Assembly (NCBI GenBank): GCA_963070105.1
Contig: OY718805.1
Coordinates: 3,654,001-3,718,000 of the forward strand
Length of the DNA: 64,000 nucleotides
Reading direction: 5' to 3'
From: Litomosoides sigmodontis
Taxonomy: Eukaryota > Nematoda > Chromadorea > Rhabditida > Onchocercidae
A program made the translations under genes and the position numbers. The notes under the pieces were generated by a model, which made no database searches, was not told where the DNA came from, and saw nothing but the letters and a program-made list of their open reading frames with translations. How positions within the stretch are numbered: position 1 is the stretch's first letter; each line of letters opens with the position of its first letter. Shown here in pieces: positions 12,701-25,000 of the stretch.

Positions 12701-12891
12701 CCAATTACTTATGTTAAGGTTGCAGCTATCACATGGCTTAAGAAATGAGATAAAATGGTGTAACATTATTCTTTTTAGAGTCATCAGCAGCTGAATCGAA
12801 CAATAAATGGCCTTGCAAGCATTGTACATTTGAAAATTCGGTGGGAAGGTCAGATTGTTCCATGTGCGGTCTTCCTCGATCAGAAACCTGA
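9758..12891 (+). CDS. npl-4: NPL4 (NPLOC4) p97/CDC-48 ubiquitin cofactor, 5' end not found
   Basis: NPL4 pairs with UFD1 on p97/CDC-48 and unfolds polyubiquitinated substrates (ERAD, chromatin extraction). Exons are 9758-9880, 10060-10278, 10405-10584, 10674-10832, 10930-11056, 11436-11599, 11665-11835, 12190-12309, 12492-12612 and 12779-12891; all phases agree and the stop is TGA. Domains in order: the zf-NPL4 region ([17 protein letters not shown]; Cys/His ladder [37 protein letters not shown]); the MPN-like NPL4 domain ([76 protein letters not shown]); then a C-terminal NZF finger, C-x2-C-x10-C-x2-C, with the ubiquitin-contacting TF and M ([12 protein letters not shown]). Metazoan NPL4 keeps this finger and yeast lacks it. 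The UBX-like N-terminus is missing from my model. AATAAA lies at 13202-13207. Confidence 0.95.
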
Positions 12892-13914
12892 AGTTTAATT
12901 TGTCAGTTGCTATATACATCCTCACTTGTAATCAATTCCATCTTGGCAGTAGAGACTCATTAATGAGTAATCTGACGAGTGTAACTTTTAATCGTTTAAC
13001 GGTCGTGCTGAATTCGCTTCCGTCAAATTCGGTTTTCTTTTAAATTTGGCTGACACCTTTTCAATTTAGTTTTTGTTATTGTGATATGTTTTAATAGCGA
13101 AGCGGCTCAAACGGTTGGGTTTTTTCTTTTGGGAAATTTGGTGCCATAATACGCGACGTTCGTAATATATTAAATAATGGCCTTCAGTAGGTGGTTATTT
13201 TAATAAAACGGTGAAATAATTTTTGATTTCTTCATGTTGTAATTGTTATCACGTCACCCAAATATTAGTTTTGCACTTGTTGTCTTAAATATTTCTGCGC
13301 AACACAAATAAATGTTGGAATGATATTTGAAATGGTGAATTAATAAATTCGTAAATTCGTTAAGTCTTTGCTTATTGCGAACGAGAGCGAGAATTTCAGA
13401 AAATCAGCTACAGATATTCGTTACCATTCGCACAACAATTAAGATTGAAATCGAAGAAGTAAAATAAATTGATTTGGGAGAAAATTAGTCATGATGCCAT
13501 TGAGCATTGAGTTTGATCTGTGAACTTTCAACATTTCTTATTCGATATCTTTCAAGTATTGTTATCATTGCTGCAGGCGTCAGGACCGAGTGAATATGAT
13601 TCATTCATTTCATGCAATTTCGGCAACTGACATAGAGAAGAATTTGTTTGATCTTTTGATTTAGTTTATCCATTAATTAATTTAACATATGATGAAAATT
13701 TTGGTGACCAATATATCGATGACTAAACTAACTGGACATATGGAGGACGCGCAGCATGTAAAAAAAAAAGGTAATTAAAAGACGGGTTTTCCAGAAGTGA
13801 TATGATCGCTGCGTGAAGGACACAATGACTGCACTCGCAGATATCTCTCTGTTTGTACATTTTCATTCTCTTTTTAGTTAATGTGCATGAAACCAAGTGA
13901 GATGGAAATGAACG
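12892..13914. other. npl-4 3' UTR and intergenic DNA
   Basis: About 1 kb with a poly(A) signal at 13202-13207 and no open frame of interest on either strand. It separates two genes transcribed in the same direction, too far apart for a typical nematode operon spacing. Confidence 0.55.
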
Positions 13915-13941
13915 ATGACCGTTTGCATGGTCATTCATATC

Positions 13942-15839
13942 ATGTTCCGCAGAATGATGTATGTCGACCGTCGTTGGTTCTTCTTGTACATTTTCGGTAG
14001 TACAATCAATGTATTTGCATCTACTGCGACTGACTATTCATTAATATGTAAACCAGGCTATCGAGTGTCGAAAATACAACGATCATTCAGATATAACGGG
14101 AAATTAGGCTCTCTGTTAGTACAATGTGAACTTATTGAACGAAATACAGAATTGGTAGATAATTTAGATCATTTTTTTTTTCATTTCATTTTCATTCCTC
14201 TTCATTTCACAATGCCTCTAAAAGATATCAATTGCATCATTGATATAAATAATCAACAAGTAGTAAGTAATTAAAGACTTCTCTGCTTAACAAACTTTTT
14301 TTGTACGAAAGACCGCTTATTCAAAATGAAATTTTTAAGCGAATGATCGTGTTATCTTTTCGCACACATCTCATGTGTATCATTAAACAACCTATCTGTG
14401 TGCATGCTGAATTTGAATTTTCGATTAGCATCTGCTCATGACTTCATCGACAAGCAGTTAGGACAGACTAGATTTTGTAAAAAAAATATTAGTGCTGATA
14501 TATATTTTTTTTAGCATACTATTTCTTCCACTGTCTTTTTCTACTCCACTTGACTTTCTTTCAGCGAAGCCCTGGTAGAACTGTAAATTTCCTGAATTTT
14601 GTCATTACCATCATGTTTTCCTACTAGATTTTGCTTTTTCTTTAAATCTACATTTAAGATTAAATGCATTCGATTACAAGGTATACCTCAATGTTCCGGT
14701 ATAGCGGAAGGCTGTTCCGGACAGACATGGCTTGCAGGCTTCAATATATATGTTATTGAGAATTCAACAAGAGTAACACTGTTAGTATTACTTTATGAAA
14801 TGAAACATGTGAAAAATGATCTAATTCGTAAATATAAAATGAATGAAATAAAGTAAAATTTATATATTTTATAAAATAAAATATATAAAACAATTTTCTT
14901 CTAATATGGTCGTAAATGATTCGGCTTTTAGGGTAAGACATTTCACTAAATGTGAATCGTTACTTATAGCTTCAGAGACAATTCACTGAAAATTTTCTGC
15001 AACTGAAATAAATTCATCCTTTCACGCTATTTTCGAGGTGTAAAATTTCCAAATTCCCTTTAGTTTTTTGTAAAATTTTAGAGAATAACTTCTCACTATT
15101 CCTTCCATATTTTATCATTAAGCATTAATTTAGACTAGTCATGTGTGAAACCCATTTCAGTGTTAACTTTTCCAGATGGGATCCAATATGCTGTGCATCA
15201 AAGAATATAATCATAAACGAGAATTGCATAAACGATCGCCTTAATCGACCAAATGAAAATTTTGAGCATGAAATAGCTAAGGATTTAGTGTATAGAGGAT
15301 TGCAGTGCTGGCATCAATACAATACGAACAATACACTGTTTGACTTGATCTGGAAAATGGAAATTTGTCCCTTCCGTTATCCCGTGGGAAAGATACAAAG
15401 ATCGCAGGGTTTGTGTTCCACTAATTTTACAGTTACTAAACAAAAAGCCTATTTTGATTTCATTTTCTAACCCCGAAGCAACATCTCATGTCAATGCAAC
15501 ATTGAAGTACTATAATCAGCTGAGTGAGTGGGCAACAAGGTACAAAAAATCTCCAAATGTCGAATCCTTCAGCATTTAAAACAAAGTGCACAACTCCGAA
15601 CTCAAGCACGATTAAACCATTCATGCAACCGCTGTCATGGATCTAAAGGAATGCCACATGAATGCCACATTAAACCAGTTTTTTAACAAAACATTACTTT
15701 ATTTTCAGATTGTCCGGAATGTGAATGTGACTGTGGCAAATCACAGTGCTCTGACACCAGTTATCCAACCAAGCTAATTCACAAACATATTGAAAGTCAC
15801 TCATGCCAGTGTCGGTGTGATTGCATTACTATTTGCTGA
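13942..15839 (+). CDS. Secreted cysteine-rich protein, apparently nematode-type
   Basis: No named family is assigned. Exons 13942-14154, 14659-14780, 15176-15408 and 15709-15839 give 232 aa with consistent phases and TGA. Another in-frame ATG lies at 13915. The N-terminus (RRWFFLYIFGSTINVFA) looks like a signal peptide after a basic start. Mature features: YSLICKPGYRVSKIQRSFRYNG, QCSGIAEGCSGQTWLAGF, DPICCASKNIIINENCIND, LVYRGLQCWHQYNTNN and MEICPFRYPVGKIQ. The tail is very Cys-dense (CPECECDCGKSQC, then CQCRCDCITIC). The pattern suggests an extracellular disulfide-rich protein of about four modules, perhaps cuticle or matrix related (inference). An 18-nt microexon at about 14564-14581 would also keep phase and cannot be excluded. 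A frame at about 15473-15540 looks codon-like but does not fit the phase of the last exon. Confidence 0.68.
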
Positions 15840-16691
15840 TATCAGTTCCAGATCAAACTATTATTCCTAGCATATTTGAAAACTTAAAGACAAAAGATGT
15901 CCAATTTCCGTCACTGTTCTTATTTTAACAGTTCTAGCGAACTTCAATTGATTGCACTGCCTGTGCTACACCGTACATTTCTTGCATTTTTCATACCGTT
16001 TTTTATCATAATATGTTTTGCGCTTCTTTTTTCGTCCCAGACTTTAATCAAAATATATATATTCAGGTCGTAAAAACGCCCTAACAAAACATGAAATAGC
16101 AAGCAAATCACCACCGAACTGTCTATATGTTAAACCGATAAAATGAGAAAAAAGTCCCCCAGAACAGAAGGCGGAATCCGAATTTTTGCAGGAGACAAAG
16201 GGGGTAAAATTTTTTTCCTTTCCTTTTTCCTCTGCATATCCGAATTTTATAGGAAACTTTAAATATAATCAAAGAGTTTGGGGTACTTTTTCTCAAAAAA
16301 CGGTCACAAGAGAGTGAATATAAACTAAATGACATGCAATGTCTATTGGCTAATTAATCAAAAGATAAACAACAAGTCTGGAACTTTGTAAAAGAGGAAT
16401 GCACTAATTTTAATAAAAAGATTTTGGAACCACAGTCCGAATTCCAAGAAATGTTCTCATTATTTATTCATGTTTGTCGGAATTATGCTTTTTATGGGCT
16501 TCATTGATCCTCTTAAAGCAGGAAGAATATATTTTGACAGTATAGATGATATTTCTCCCTTTTAACAAATACTACTTAAAAAATCCTGTTAACATTTTAA
16601 GCATTAAAGAAGTAATAGATTGAACTCTGTTTGAATAAATAGTTCCATAAAACACAAAGCAAATCAAGTGAGATCTGCCAGTGATGGATTT
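15840..16691. other. Convergent intergenic DNA
   Basis: About 850 bp between the 3' ends of the Cys-rich gene (+) and tdp-1 (-). It is AT-rich; no ORF or structured element stands out. Confidence 0.55.
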
Positions 16692-19600
16692 TTACCATTT
16701 CCCGTTGGAATTGGTAGCAGAAGGTGTAGCACCTCCAGCATTATTGCTATTATTGCTCAAGGTACTCCAAAAAGCTTGCCACGCAGCATCCATCATATCC
16801 GGATTTACATTCATCTTGTTCAAATTTAGTGCATCCAGTCCAGATGCCAATGCTTGGCTTGTACCTGAACGTGCTGGTGTTGAATAGCGAGGAGAATTGG
16901 AATAACCAGGTGAAAAACGATTCGACGCTCTGGTATCCGATGAACGATAGGTGTTAGCACGCCAATTATCCACTGAACGAGATACCATAGGATCGTACGG
17001 ATAAGATGCCTAGAATAATTCGTCGCTTATCACCAAGTAGAAATTATGTAAAATGAAAACAATAAGTTTATTTGCGCAGTTCCACTTCCAACAAGAAAGC
17101 GTGAATCACTAACGTAATCGGGATTTTTGAAGCTAACAGTTTCCGGGGAATAACCGTATTTATCAGAAAATCTGCGTGAATGGCGCCCTTGACTTGGTAA
17201 TCCATATGAAGCACTTTGACCGTATCGTGGTGAAAAATCTGATTCACGGGGTGCCGCTGCACTTACTGCCACCGATGAACCGTCAATGATAAAGTCTCCC
17301 TGCCTCAAAATAAAAAAAAAATTAAGATTACGTTTAGATTTCAGAAGTGACAGCAAGTTTTTCTAGATTGGTTAATATTCAAATAGAGAACGAAGTATTA
17401 ACATATTTTAATCAGAAACTAGTATCCAAAATACGCTTAATTTGATTTTTCGAAGAAACAGACACTTTGTAGATATTTATGCTTCAGGTGAGGTTCCTAT
17501 TACTCATGGTTAAAATATCTAGAATGGCAATTCGTCAAATGAAAAATTATTGCTATCACTATTTACCTCATCAGTTCTTTGGCAACGGCAGGACTTGAAA
17601 AATTGACAAATGCAAATGATCGGAACGGACGTGGAATGAAAACATCTGTTACCTTAAAAAAATTACACATGAATCAAACATTTTCACGATATTCCGACAA
17701 CCCATAAATGAGCTTAATATCTGTATGGAAATAACATATGAGAGCTTCCAGTATCATGCTGAAAAGCAAAAGTTTCCTATAGGGTTACTTACAAAAGCGT
17801 TTGAATCAATTTTAGCAGCCTCGCTATTGAAGAATTTTCGGAGTGTATCAACAGTAGTTTTTTCTTGTACGCGACCAACAAATATGCGAGTTACCATTGG
17901 TGATCCTGTATCTCCCTGTAAATCCATTATAAATTCGATACAGAAATTAATTTATCAGTAATGATGGTAAAATGTAAAAAAATCAACGATCTAACAAAAA
18001 GTTTCTTAAAGATTTAGTATTGGTCTTCTATCCAACACTCTAGTTATATGACTTCTATAAGTGAGTACAGGCGAATGAATTAATCCTAAAAGGGTGAAGT
18101 AAACTTCAGTGAACAAATTACAATGAATTGTGAATTCAAAATGAATTTACAATTCATTAGTGTACAATATAATGTGAAAAGCATTAGAAAAAATTACTAA
18201 AAAAATTACCTTCGAAAGTGGAATTCTCACTTGACATCGACGTCCATCAATCTCATGAGTCTGCTGCGTGAGGATGCGCTGCTGAGCATCAAAATCAGCC
18301 ATTCGCACGAATCCGAAGCCTTTCGATGCGCCACTGGGGTCAGTTTTTAACTACAAATTTTCATGATAAATTTAGTATTTTCTAAAATTTATGAAATCTA
18401 TTGCAAGCAAAGAAAGGAAAAGCAAACTCAACCAACTCGCAAATCTCAAAGAAACCAGAAAATGTTCACGATCGACCGTTTTTTACGCAAATTCAAGACA
18501 ATTACCATCATTTCACAACTCGAAAGTCTATCAAACTCATCATTTCGAACATGTATGGAGTACTGCGAAAAACAGAAAGAAAAAAGTCCCAAGATGAGGA
18601 TGCATTTCTTGTTAAAAGTAGCATTAGCTTACATCAAAAAGGACGACATCGCCGAAATTTTCGAAATATGCCTTGCATGTTTCGGCAGATGTTTTGAATG
18701 GCAATCCGAGGACAATCAAATCAATACATGCTTTCTCGCCACTCGGATCCTCGATACGCTTTTGTTTAGCGGTAAACTGTCCCCCGCGTCCCCCTTGCGA
18801 ATCTTCGGAATCGCCCTCTTGCTCACACTCATCCATCATCTTCTTGCGCTTCGTGTTCTGATCACCTGCACACCACACACTGATTGTTTAGTCGATGAAC
18901 AAGACACACTCACCCCTCTTTCCTTCCCACATATGGAGCCTATCAATTCAGCTTAAACTTTCATTTTTCTATATTTTTCAGATGGAACCTACAATAAGCC
19001 TAGAAACTGGAACCATACAATCTGTGCTTGTGCAATACATTCAAAATAGGGCTTCTGCAGATTTTACTGTCCTATAACTAATTTCCTTTTACAACACTCA
19101 AAGTTTCTAGCAAACACTCCTACATCATACTTCCTACAAATGCAAAACGAACATCTGAATATCTTTCATCAAATTTATCAAATTCAAAATAATTCCACAA
19201 TTGCTTACAAATGCAACTTTGCAAGTAATCAGAACCACTTATTACGCTAAGCGTATCTGACAAACACTCCGCATTTAAAGTCATCACTCACAACGCTTAA
19301 ATTTCAACTTCACTTCCATAAGTTTGATTTCACTCCAACCAAACCACAGCATTTCAGTCTAGCAATACATAATCACTTTATCATTTCTCATATATCTTTT
19401 GACAAACAAGGAACAATAATCTCTTCATCAGCATTCACTAATAACCGCTTGATTACTTTTCCTCTTACCAAAATATCGATTCCATAACTCTGGTATCACG
19501 TCATCAAAATTTCTTGAAATCTTGTTATAAATACACTGCAATACTAAATGCATACCTGATCCCCGATGAGGATAGATGACAATAAATGTTTTATTCTTCC

Positions 19601-20588
19601 AGCCATCGGGAGGTGCAAGAAAACGCGTTCCTTGTGGATCCATCCTATACAAAAAGTCAAATAAGACACCTGGAAGTCCATGTTACGAAACAAAGTAATT
19701 TGAGCTTATCTTTACTTCAACATTATACTTTTTCTAAGAATTTGAAGGAATTCTATAACTGATTTCTATACCTTGCACTCCAAAAGTAGAACAGAACAAC
19801 TTTCTCTTGAGAACTTGGCAAGAGTTATAATCATAAATTTCCGATTAACAATGATTAAGGCCTTCATGTATTGAACCATGATATACAAAATTATAAAATC
19901 AACATGTTACAGGGAATTACCATTAAAACATAAACAAAATATTTGTTTAAATACAAACTTACAGCAAAGCTCGACTTGCACCTGTGACGGAATTTTTGTA
20001 TTTTAATCCGTGCGCACCAGGGAATGCATGAACTAAAGTGTTTAAACTCAGGGAACAATCCTCAGGAAGTAAAGGAAGCTCTAAGCGCTCGCTATCTTCT
20101 GTTTCTGATACGATCACATATTCTACAGGTTCGCCGCTTCCCTCCTTTAATTAAAACAATACATATTTCAAAACATTATGCTATTTAAAAGTTTCCTTCA
20201 CAAGTCTGTACCAAGCGATTAAATATGTAATTGTTCGATGTAAAAACGTCAGTATGCGAGCTCCAACAAAGTGCAGCTGCCGCTAGCTGACGATCCATAC
20301 ACATTCGAACTGTGCAGAAAGGCAGAATACGAGTAGAAAATAAGTCTATATTGAAAGTCAAAAAAAAATTTACTACTTGCATTCCCGATCTACAAAACTA
20401 AAAAAGTCAGTAGATTTCTATAATGGTAGTCGGTTGCAATGCGTGGAGTTTACCTATCAAAAAATGAGTGAAAAGTATTTCATCCTGCCATTACTACGAA
20501 AAATACTTACCACAGTTACGTTACTGTTTTTCGAGTCGTTTATTACTGCTTCATTTTTACAATTAACAGAAACCAATTTAGAAGCCAT
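16692..20588 (-). CDS. tdp-1: TDP-43 (TARDBP) homolog TDP-1
   Basis: Nuclear RNA-binding protein acting in splicing, RNA stability and dsRNA control. Exons in coding order: 20588-20511, 20144-19963, 19644-19556, 18865-18633, 18350-18210, 17915-17793, 17652-17567, 17303-about 17114, 17009-16692. That gives about 479 aa, in phase, ending TAA. Domains: a TDP-43 N-terminal fold (VEYVIVSETED, LVHAFPGAHGLKYKN, APPDGWKNKTFIVIYP); a basic NLS-like stretch (TKRKKMM) and acidic linker; RRM1 (RNP2 LIVLGLP, RNP1 KGFGFVRM); RRM2 (RNP2 RIFVGRV, RNP1 RSFAFVNF, with DVFIPRPFR); and a Ser/Tyr/Arg-rich tail. The tail keeps the helix NPDMMDAAWQAFWSTL, like human 'NPAMMAAAQAALQSSW', but has little glycine. RRM1 is a few residues short between strand 2 and loop 3 in my splice (VLFD joined to LKTDPSG). 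The donor of the penultimate exon is ambiguous (17114 or 17093). It is divergent from cdk-11 across about 1.4 kb. Confidence 0.93.
18122..18158. repeat. Intronic hairpin in tdp-1
   Basis: Left arm 18122-18137 and right arm 18143-18158 (16 nt each, one mismatch) surround a 5-nt loop, inside the intron between the exons that carry RRM1 and the start of RRM2. On the tdp-1 transcript it would form a UG-containing stem. Confidence 0.8.
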
Positions 20589-22032
20589 CAAGTCAACTTA
20601 AGAATCCTGAAAAAAATAAAATGTATGGTGCCAAATCACTCGTAGCATAAGAATTGAAAGATATCGCTTAAATGCCCGCTCACTAGGACTATTCTGCATA
20701 ATAATGAGCATAGGAGTCCTTCAAGCGGCTAATGCAATAAAACCATCCCTTAAAATCATCAGTATGCTCAGTTCAACTCCGCCAATATGAGACCGCCAAA
20801 TCCATCGCCCCCTCCCCTCTCCCCTCCCTCGGTTGTGAATTCGTCTTTGTATCACCCTACCGCGAAGATCCACCTCAGGTCCCAGCGTTGCCTCCCTGAA
20901 TTACAAAACCAGAACAACAAGCTTCAACAGGTATTTCGCTGGGCGACGATGACAAATACTACAGCACAATATTCGGCCGCTCTGAAAAAGAAATAAGCCT
21001 AAACTTCGATGTAGCATCGAAGGTCAAATCATGATGATATGGATCTTATTTTCATCTCAGGAGACTAAGAACACATTTTTTTTCTCTCAAAACATACGTT
21101 TCTCTCACAACAATGACAGCAATGATGTTGCCACCTTAAATGGCCATGTTGTAAAGTTTGTGCATCAAATAAAGCAATGCTAATGAATAAGACAAGAGAT
21201 GGATTGAACAAAGCTGTTCCTCAGTACTATATGAGATTTGAATTCCTTCGTGCATTTTTTTTCATCAGGTGAAAGAAAACTGTATCAAGCAATCCTAATA
21301 GCAGTTCACTCTACTATATTTCGGAGGATAACTTGTGTTGAGATGAAACCAAGTAAATTTACCACAGATATAATAAGTGAAACACCAATGAAAATCTACC
21401 GCTGGAATTGACAAACAGAAGGTAAGCAGAAGCACAATCCCAATGTGGACAAAAAACCGCACTACACGCGGAAATGGTACAAGTCTGATAACAATATTTT
21501 CACTACGGTATAATCAAAGTTGTACATCATGGTTTTGTCATTTCATGTTCTCAAGCAGACATGGGGGGCTGACTGTCTTTAGAAGTTCGCTGGGTTCTTG
21601 GGATACGGGGTTTGTATCAAAGTGTTAGTCCATGAGGAGTGCTAATTTGCATACCATATATTAAATACACAGGTGTGGGTTTTAATGAAATGTTTATGAG
21701 CCATTATAGATGGATCTTGTTTTGTTTCAAATTTGTGTATGTGAATTGGTGGAAATGAATTACGAATATGAAACGAATTTTAGAGAGACCTGTTAAGCAT
21801 TGTACAAGTCCCGAGCATATTCTACCTTTTTTAAAGTGGTCATTAGTCTGTTAGTCATGTTGTACATTTAGTCCTATACTTAAAGTTGCCTAAGTAGGTT
21901 TCAATTGGAGCATGTGTTAAATGCACAAATTGGATTAAAATAGGCACTTCACAATTAGCAGTGGGACAATGTCGGGGCGGACCACATCATGAACATGTGA
22001 TGAAAAAAAAGCCTACATAATTTCAGGCAAAA
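20589..22032. promoter_or_regulatory. Divergent upstream region of tdp-1 and cdk-11
   Basis: About 1.4 kb between the two start codons, so it should hold both promoters. It has a C-rich, pyrimidine-biased patch at about 20800-20835. A proline-rich open frame at 20787-20996 is best explained by that composition. No TATA box or named motif is claimed. Confidence 0.5.
22021..22026 (+). promoter_or_regulatory. Probable SL trans-splice acceptor of cdk-11
   Basis: TTTCAG ends at 22026, seven bases before the ATG at 22033, with no upstream exon seen. This is the usual arrangement for spliced-leader addition in nematodes. Confidence 0.55.
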
Positions 22033-25000
22033 ATGAATTCACCATCGGACGATGGGCAGTATACGGACACTGACCGAGAAGAGGGTGCTATCGATGACGA
22101 TAAGAAAAGCCCTCGTTAGTCACTTCATATACATACCCCGATGAAGTTCAAATCCTTGATATTTTATTGTTGGTTTGCCGTAGCACAGCGCATTGGACTT
22201 AAAGAATTTTCCTTTTTTTAATAAAGGATGTTTTATGCTATCGGCATTTTTGAACTAAGCGATTTCTTCCGATGCATGCACATGTATTTTCAGAAGACAG
22301 GGTTTCTGTTGAGCGACTGCCTGCTTCTTGTGCTAGTTCTGATGTTAATGGCTGTTATGCAGAAGTGGAAAAAAAACATCAGGAACATTCACCGTCCTCA
22401 TCGAGTGACGTTGGTTAGTTTTCTCTCCATTAACACTATTTGATTCTGTCAAACGAACATTTACCGTCAATTGATGTGTAATACAGATGCAGCTTACTAA
22501 AAAACGTTGTATGGAAGTTGTCTAATGACTTATTCGATAGGAATTGAATCTCGCTCAATTCTGTTCCATTCTCTAGAGGGTGAAGAAGCTCGATTACGCC
22601 AAAAGCTGTTGGAAAGGCGTAGTGTATTAGGCAATTCGTCAGCGCTGAAGCGCGAAGTCATCGAAGTGGAACGTGGTAGTACATCTTCGGTTTCAGTCAC
22701 GATTTCCAATATTGATAAGAAATCGAAACGTAAAATGCAATCAATATCTCCCAAAAAATCGTTGAAACAGACTTCTGATGTAAATGGCTCAAGTGATGAT
22801 GAAGAGATGTTTTCCATCCAGCCTAAAGAACCGGTACGTACATCACAGAATTAAACACAGCAGTGGGGAAAATAGCTTTCCGTTTTTGATTAAATTTGCA
22901 TTTTATTTGGAAGTTGATGTCCCCTGTTTTTTATATCATTTATTTTATGTTTCCTAACTTTATTTATTTTTTATAAATAATTGAAGTTTTTTCTTAAAAA
23001 TTCATGAAATTTAACAGAGACATCAGCAGTTTATCTTGTTTAATAATTAACTGAGTCTCATTATTCAATTAAAATTGGTTTTTTGGAGGTGATCTTTTTT
23101 TTCAGTATGTATTGTTTTTGTTATATATAATATCCTAAATTATATCTCCTTAAAAGATTGTAAAACAACGCAGTCATTCCGCTCGCCCTCATGAGTATAG
23201 GGAACGTGAACGTGGAGGACCCAGTGATAAGATTAGAAAGTTGGAAAAAACGCGAGATGAAAAACATTGGCACAAAGATCGAAAACATGATAAGCACACA
23301 CATGGTGATTATCTCAACAGAGAATATGATTCTCGTGAGGTATTTTTTCTCCATTTTAAAGTTCATTCATTGTTTAAAAGAGTGAAGTGTATTTCTCAAA
23401 ATTTGCTTTATTTCTAAAGGATACATTCTTCAAGCGTAATACTTCAGACCCATAAACGTCACATCTCTAGCAAACATCAACAGCCTCGGGAACATGAATC
23501 ACGGCTTACTGGACGTGTAACTTTACCTGGTTCAAAATCAATACAAAAGCTTTCATCCACGAAAGTGTTTCACAAAGAACGTGAAAATCATAGTGAATCC
23601 AAAGTAGAACGGTTACATCATGCAAAAGATGGAAACAAAAGGTTAACTTTTTATTCCTATCTTTCTTTTGATAATTACAGTTACAAGTTCCCACTGAGAG
23701 TGAAAATCCTTGCGTACTGACATAATGCTGAGTTTGAGTCCCGTAAATATTTTATATAAGTAAATACAGAATAGAAGAGAAGATAAGAAAAATAGTTAAA
23801 AAAGTAGTTCGTTGATTGTGCAATGAATGGAAAATGATGATAGTGAACACTCAGAAGTTGATCTAAATTTCGATTTGTATTAAGCGATGCTGTCTTTAAG
23901 TTAAAAACATTTTTCCATTTTTCACATTGCTATGATTTTTTAGCCGATCTCCACGTAAACGTGAAGCTAATGTAAGTCCCAAGCGAAGCGGTATCGCTGC
24001 TGAAGCAGAACTGCCATCAAAAAAAGTGAATGTGGAAAAGGCGGAGGGAACTGCAATGGGTTCATTTTTGTCGAATAGTTCAAGTTTTAAAAGTTTCGAA
24101 TTAGCTGTAAAGTTTTTTTAGTTTCATTATGATATCAGATGATTATTTAGAAGTAACTGTAACAAGCGCAGCAAATAATTCAGTGAAAACAACGGAAAAC
24201 AAAGTACCGGAAGTACACGCTGAAACGCACAGTAGAAAGATTGAAGCTATGAGTGCAGATGAAATGCAGGAAGAACAACCGTCGGTTTCGCAAAAAGGTT
24301 TTTTCCTGTTTGAAAAAATATTTTTTTCTTTTCACTTATTTTTATTATTGAAACATAGAGTGCTATTTAATTCTTACTTGTTTTCTACAGCTACTCCAGT
24401 GGGTCCATCAAAATACTCAAAGTTCGATAGTGATCCGGAAGATGAACAAGAAAAAAAAAGCGAAGGTAAACTTCCTGATGCCGACGAGAAGTCAGAAATG
24501 GTTGTGGATAGTGCTTCGGGTATGATACACGACATTAAAAATAGCATGATATCAACAAAGAAGTATAACCTCATCCCTATTTTAACAAACTAATTTAGAT
24601 GCAGAAAGTGATGTAATTTTGCGTGATTCAGACGAGGATAGTATGGATTTGCTCGACTTTGATGAGGAACAGATGGCTGGTTTGTCGCCGGAAACACGAA
24701 CAAGGTTGGCATATACGCATTTAGGCACATTTATGCAATCTAGTATTTTTTCGTTTTTAAAACCGGATTATGTAATACAATATATTTTAGACTGGAAGAA
24801 GAGCAGCAGAAGAGGCTTATAGCCAGGCTGCCTGTTTATTATCCTGGTATTAGTGGATGTAGAAATGTTGCTGAATTTGAATGTTTGAACCGCATTGAGG
24901 AGGGTACTTTTGGTGTTGTTTATCGCGCCAAAGAGAAAAAAACAGGTCATTTAGAAAGTGCCATTTTTTTAGCTTCTGTAGATTTCTAGATTATTTATGA

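Noticed and set aside
15473..15540. Possible extra exon in the Cys-rich gene
   Set aside because: It reads as plausible codons but leaves the wrong phase for the last exon, and its acceptor is poor.
18363..18956. Long plus-strand open frame of 197 codons
   Set aside because: It lies antisense to an RRM1-encoding exon of tdp-1 and its introns, and has no domain. It is a shadow frame.
20787..20996. Proline-rich frame upstream of tdp-1
   Set aside because: Created by a C-rich patch in the divergent promoter; no homology or splice support.
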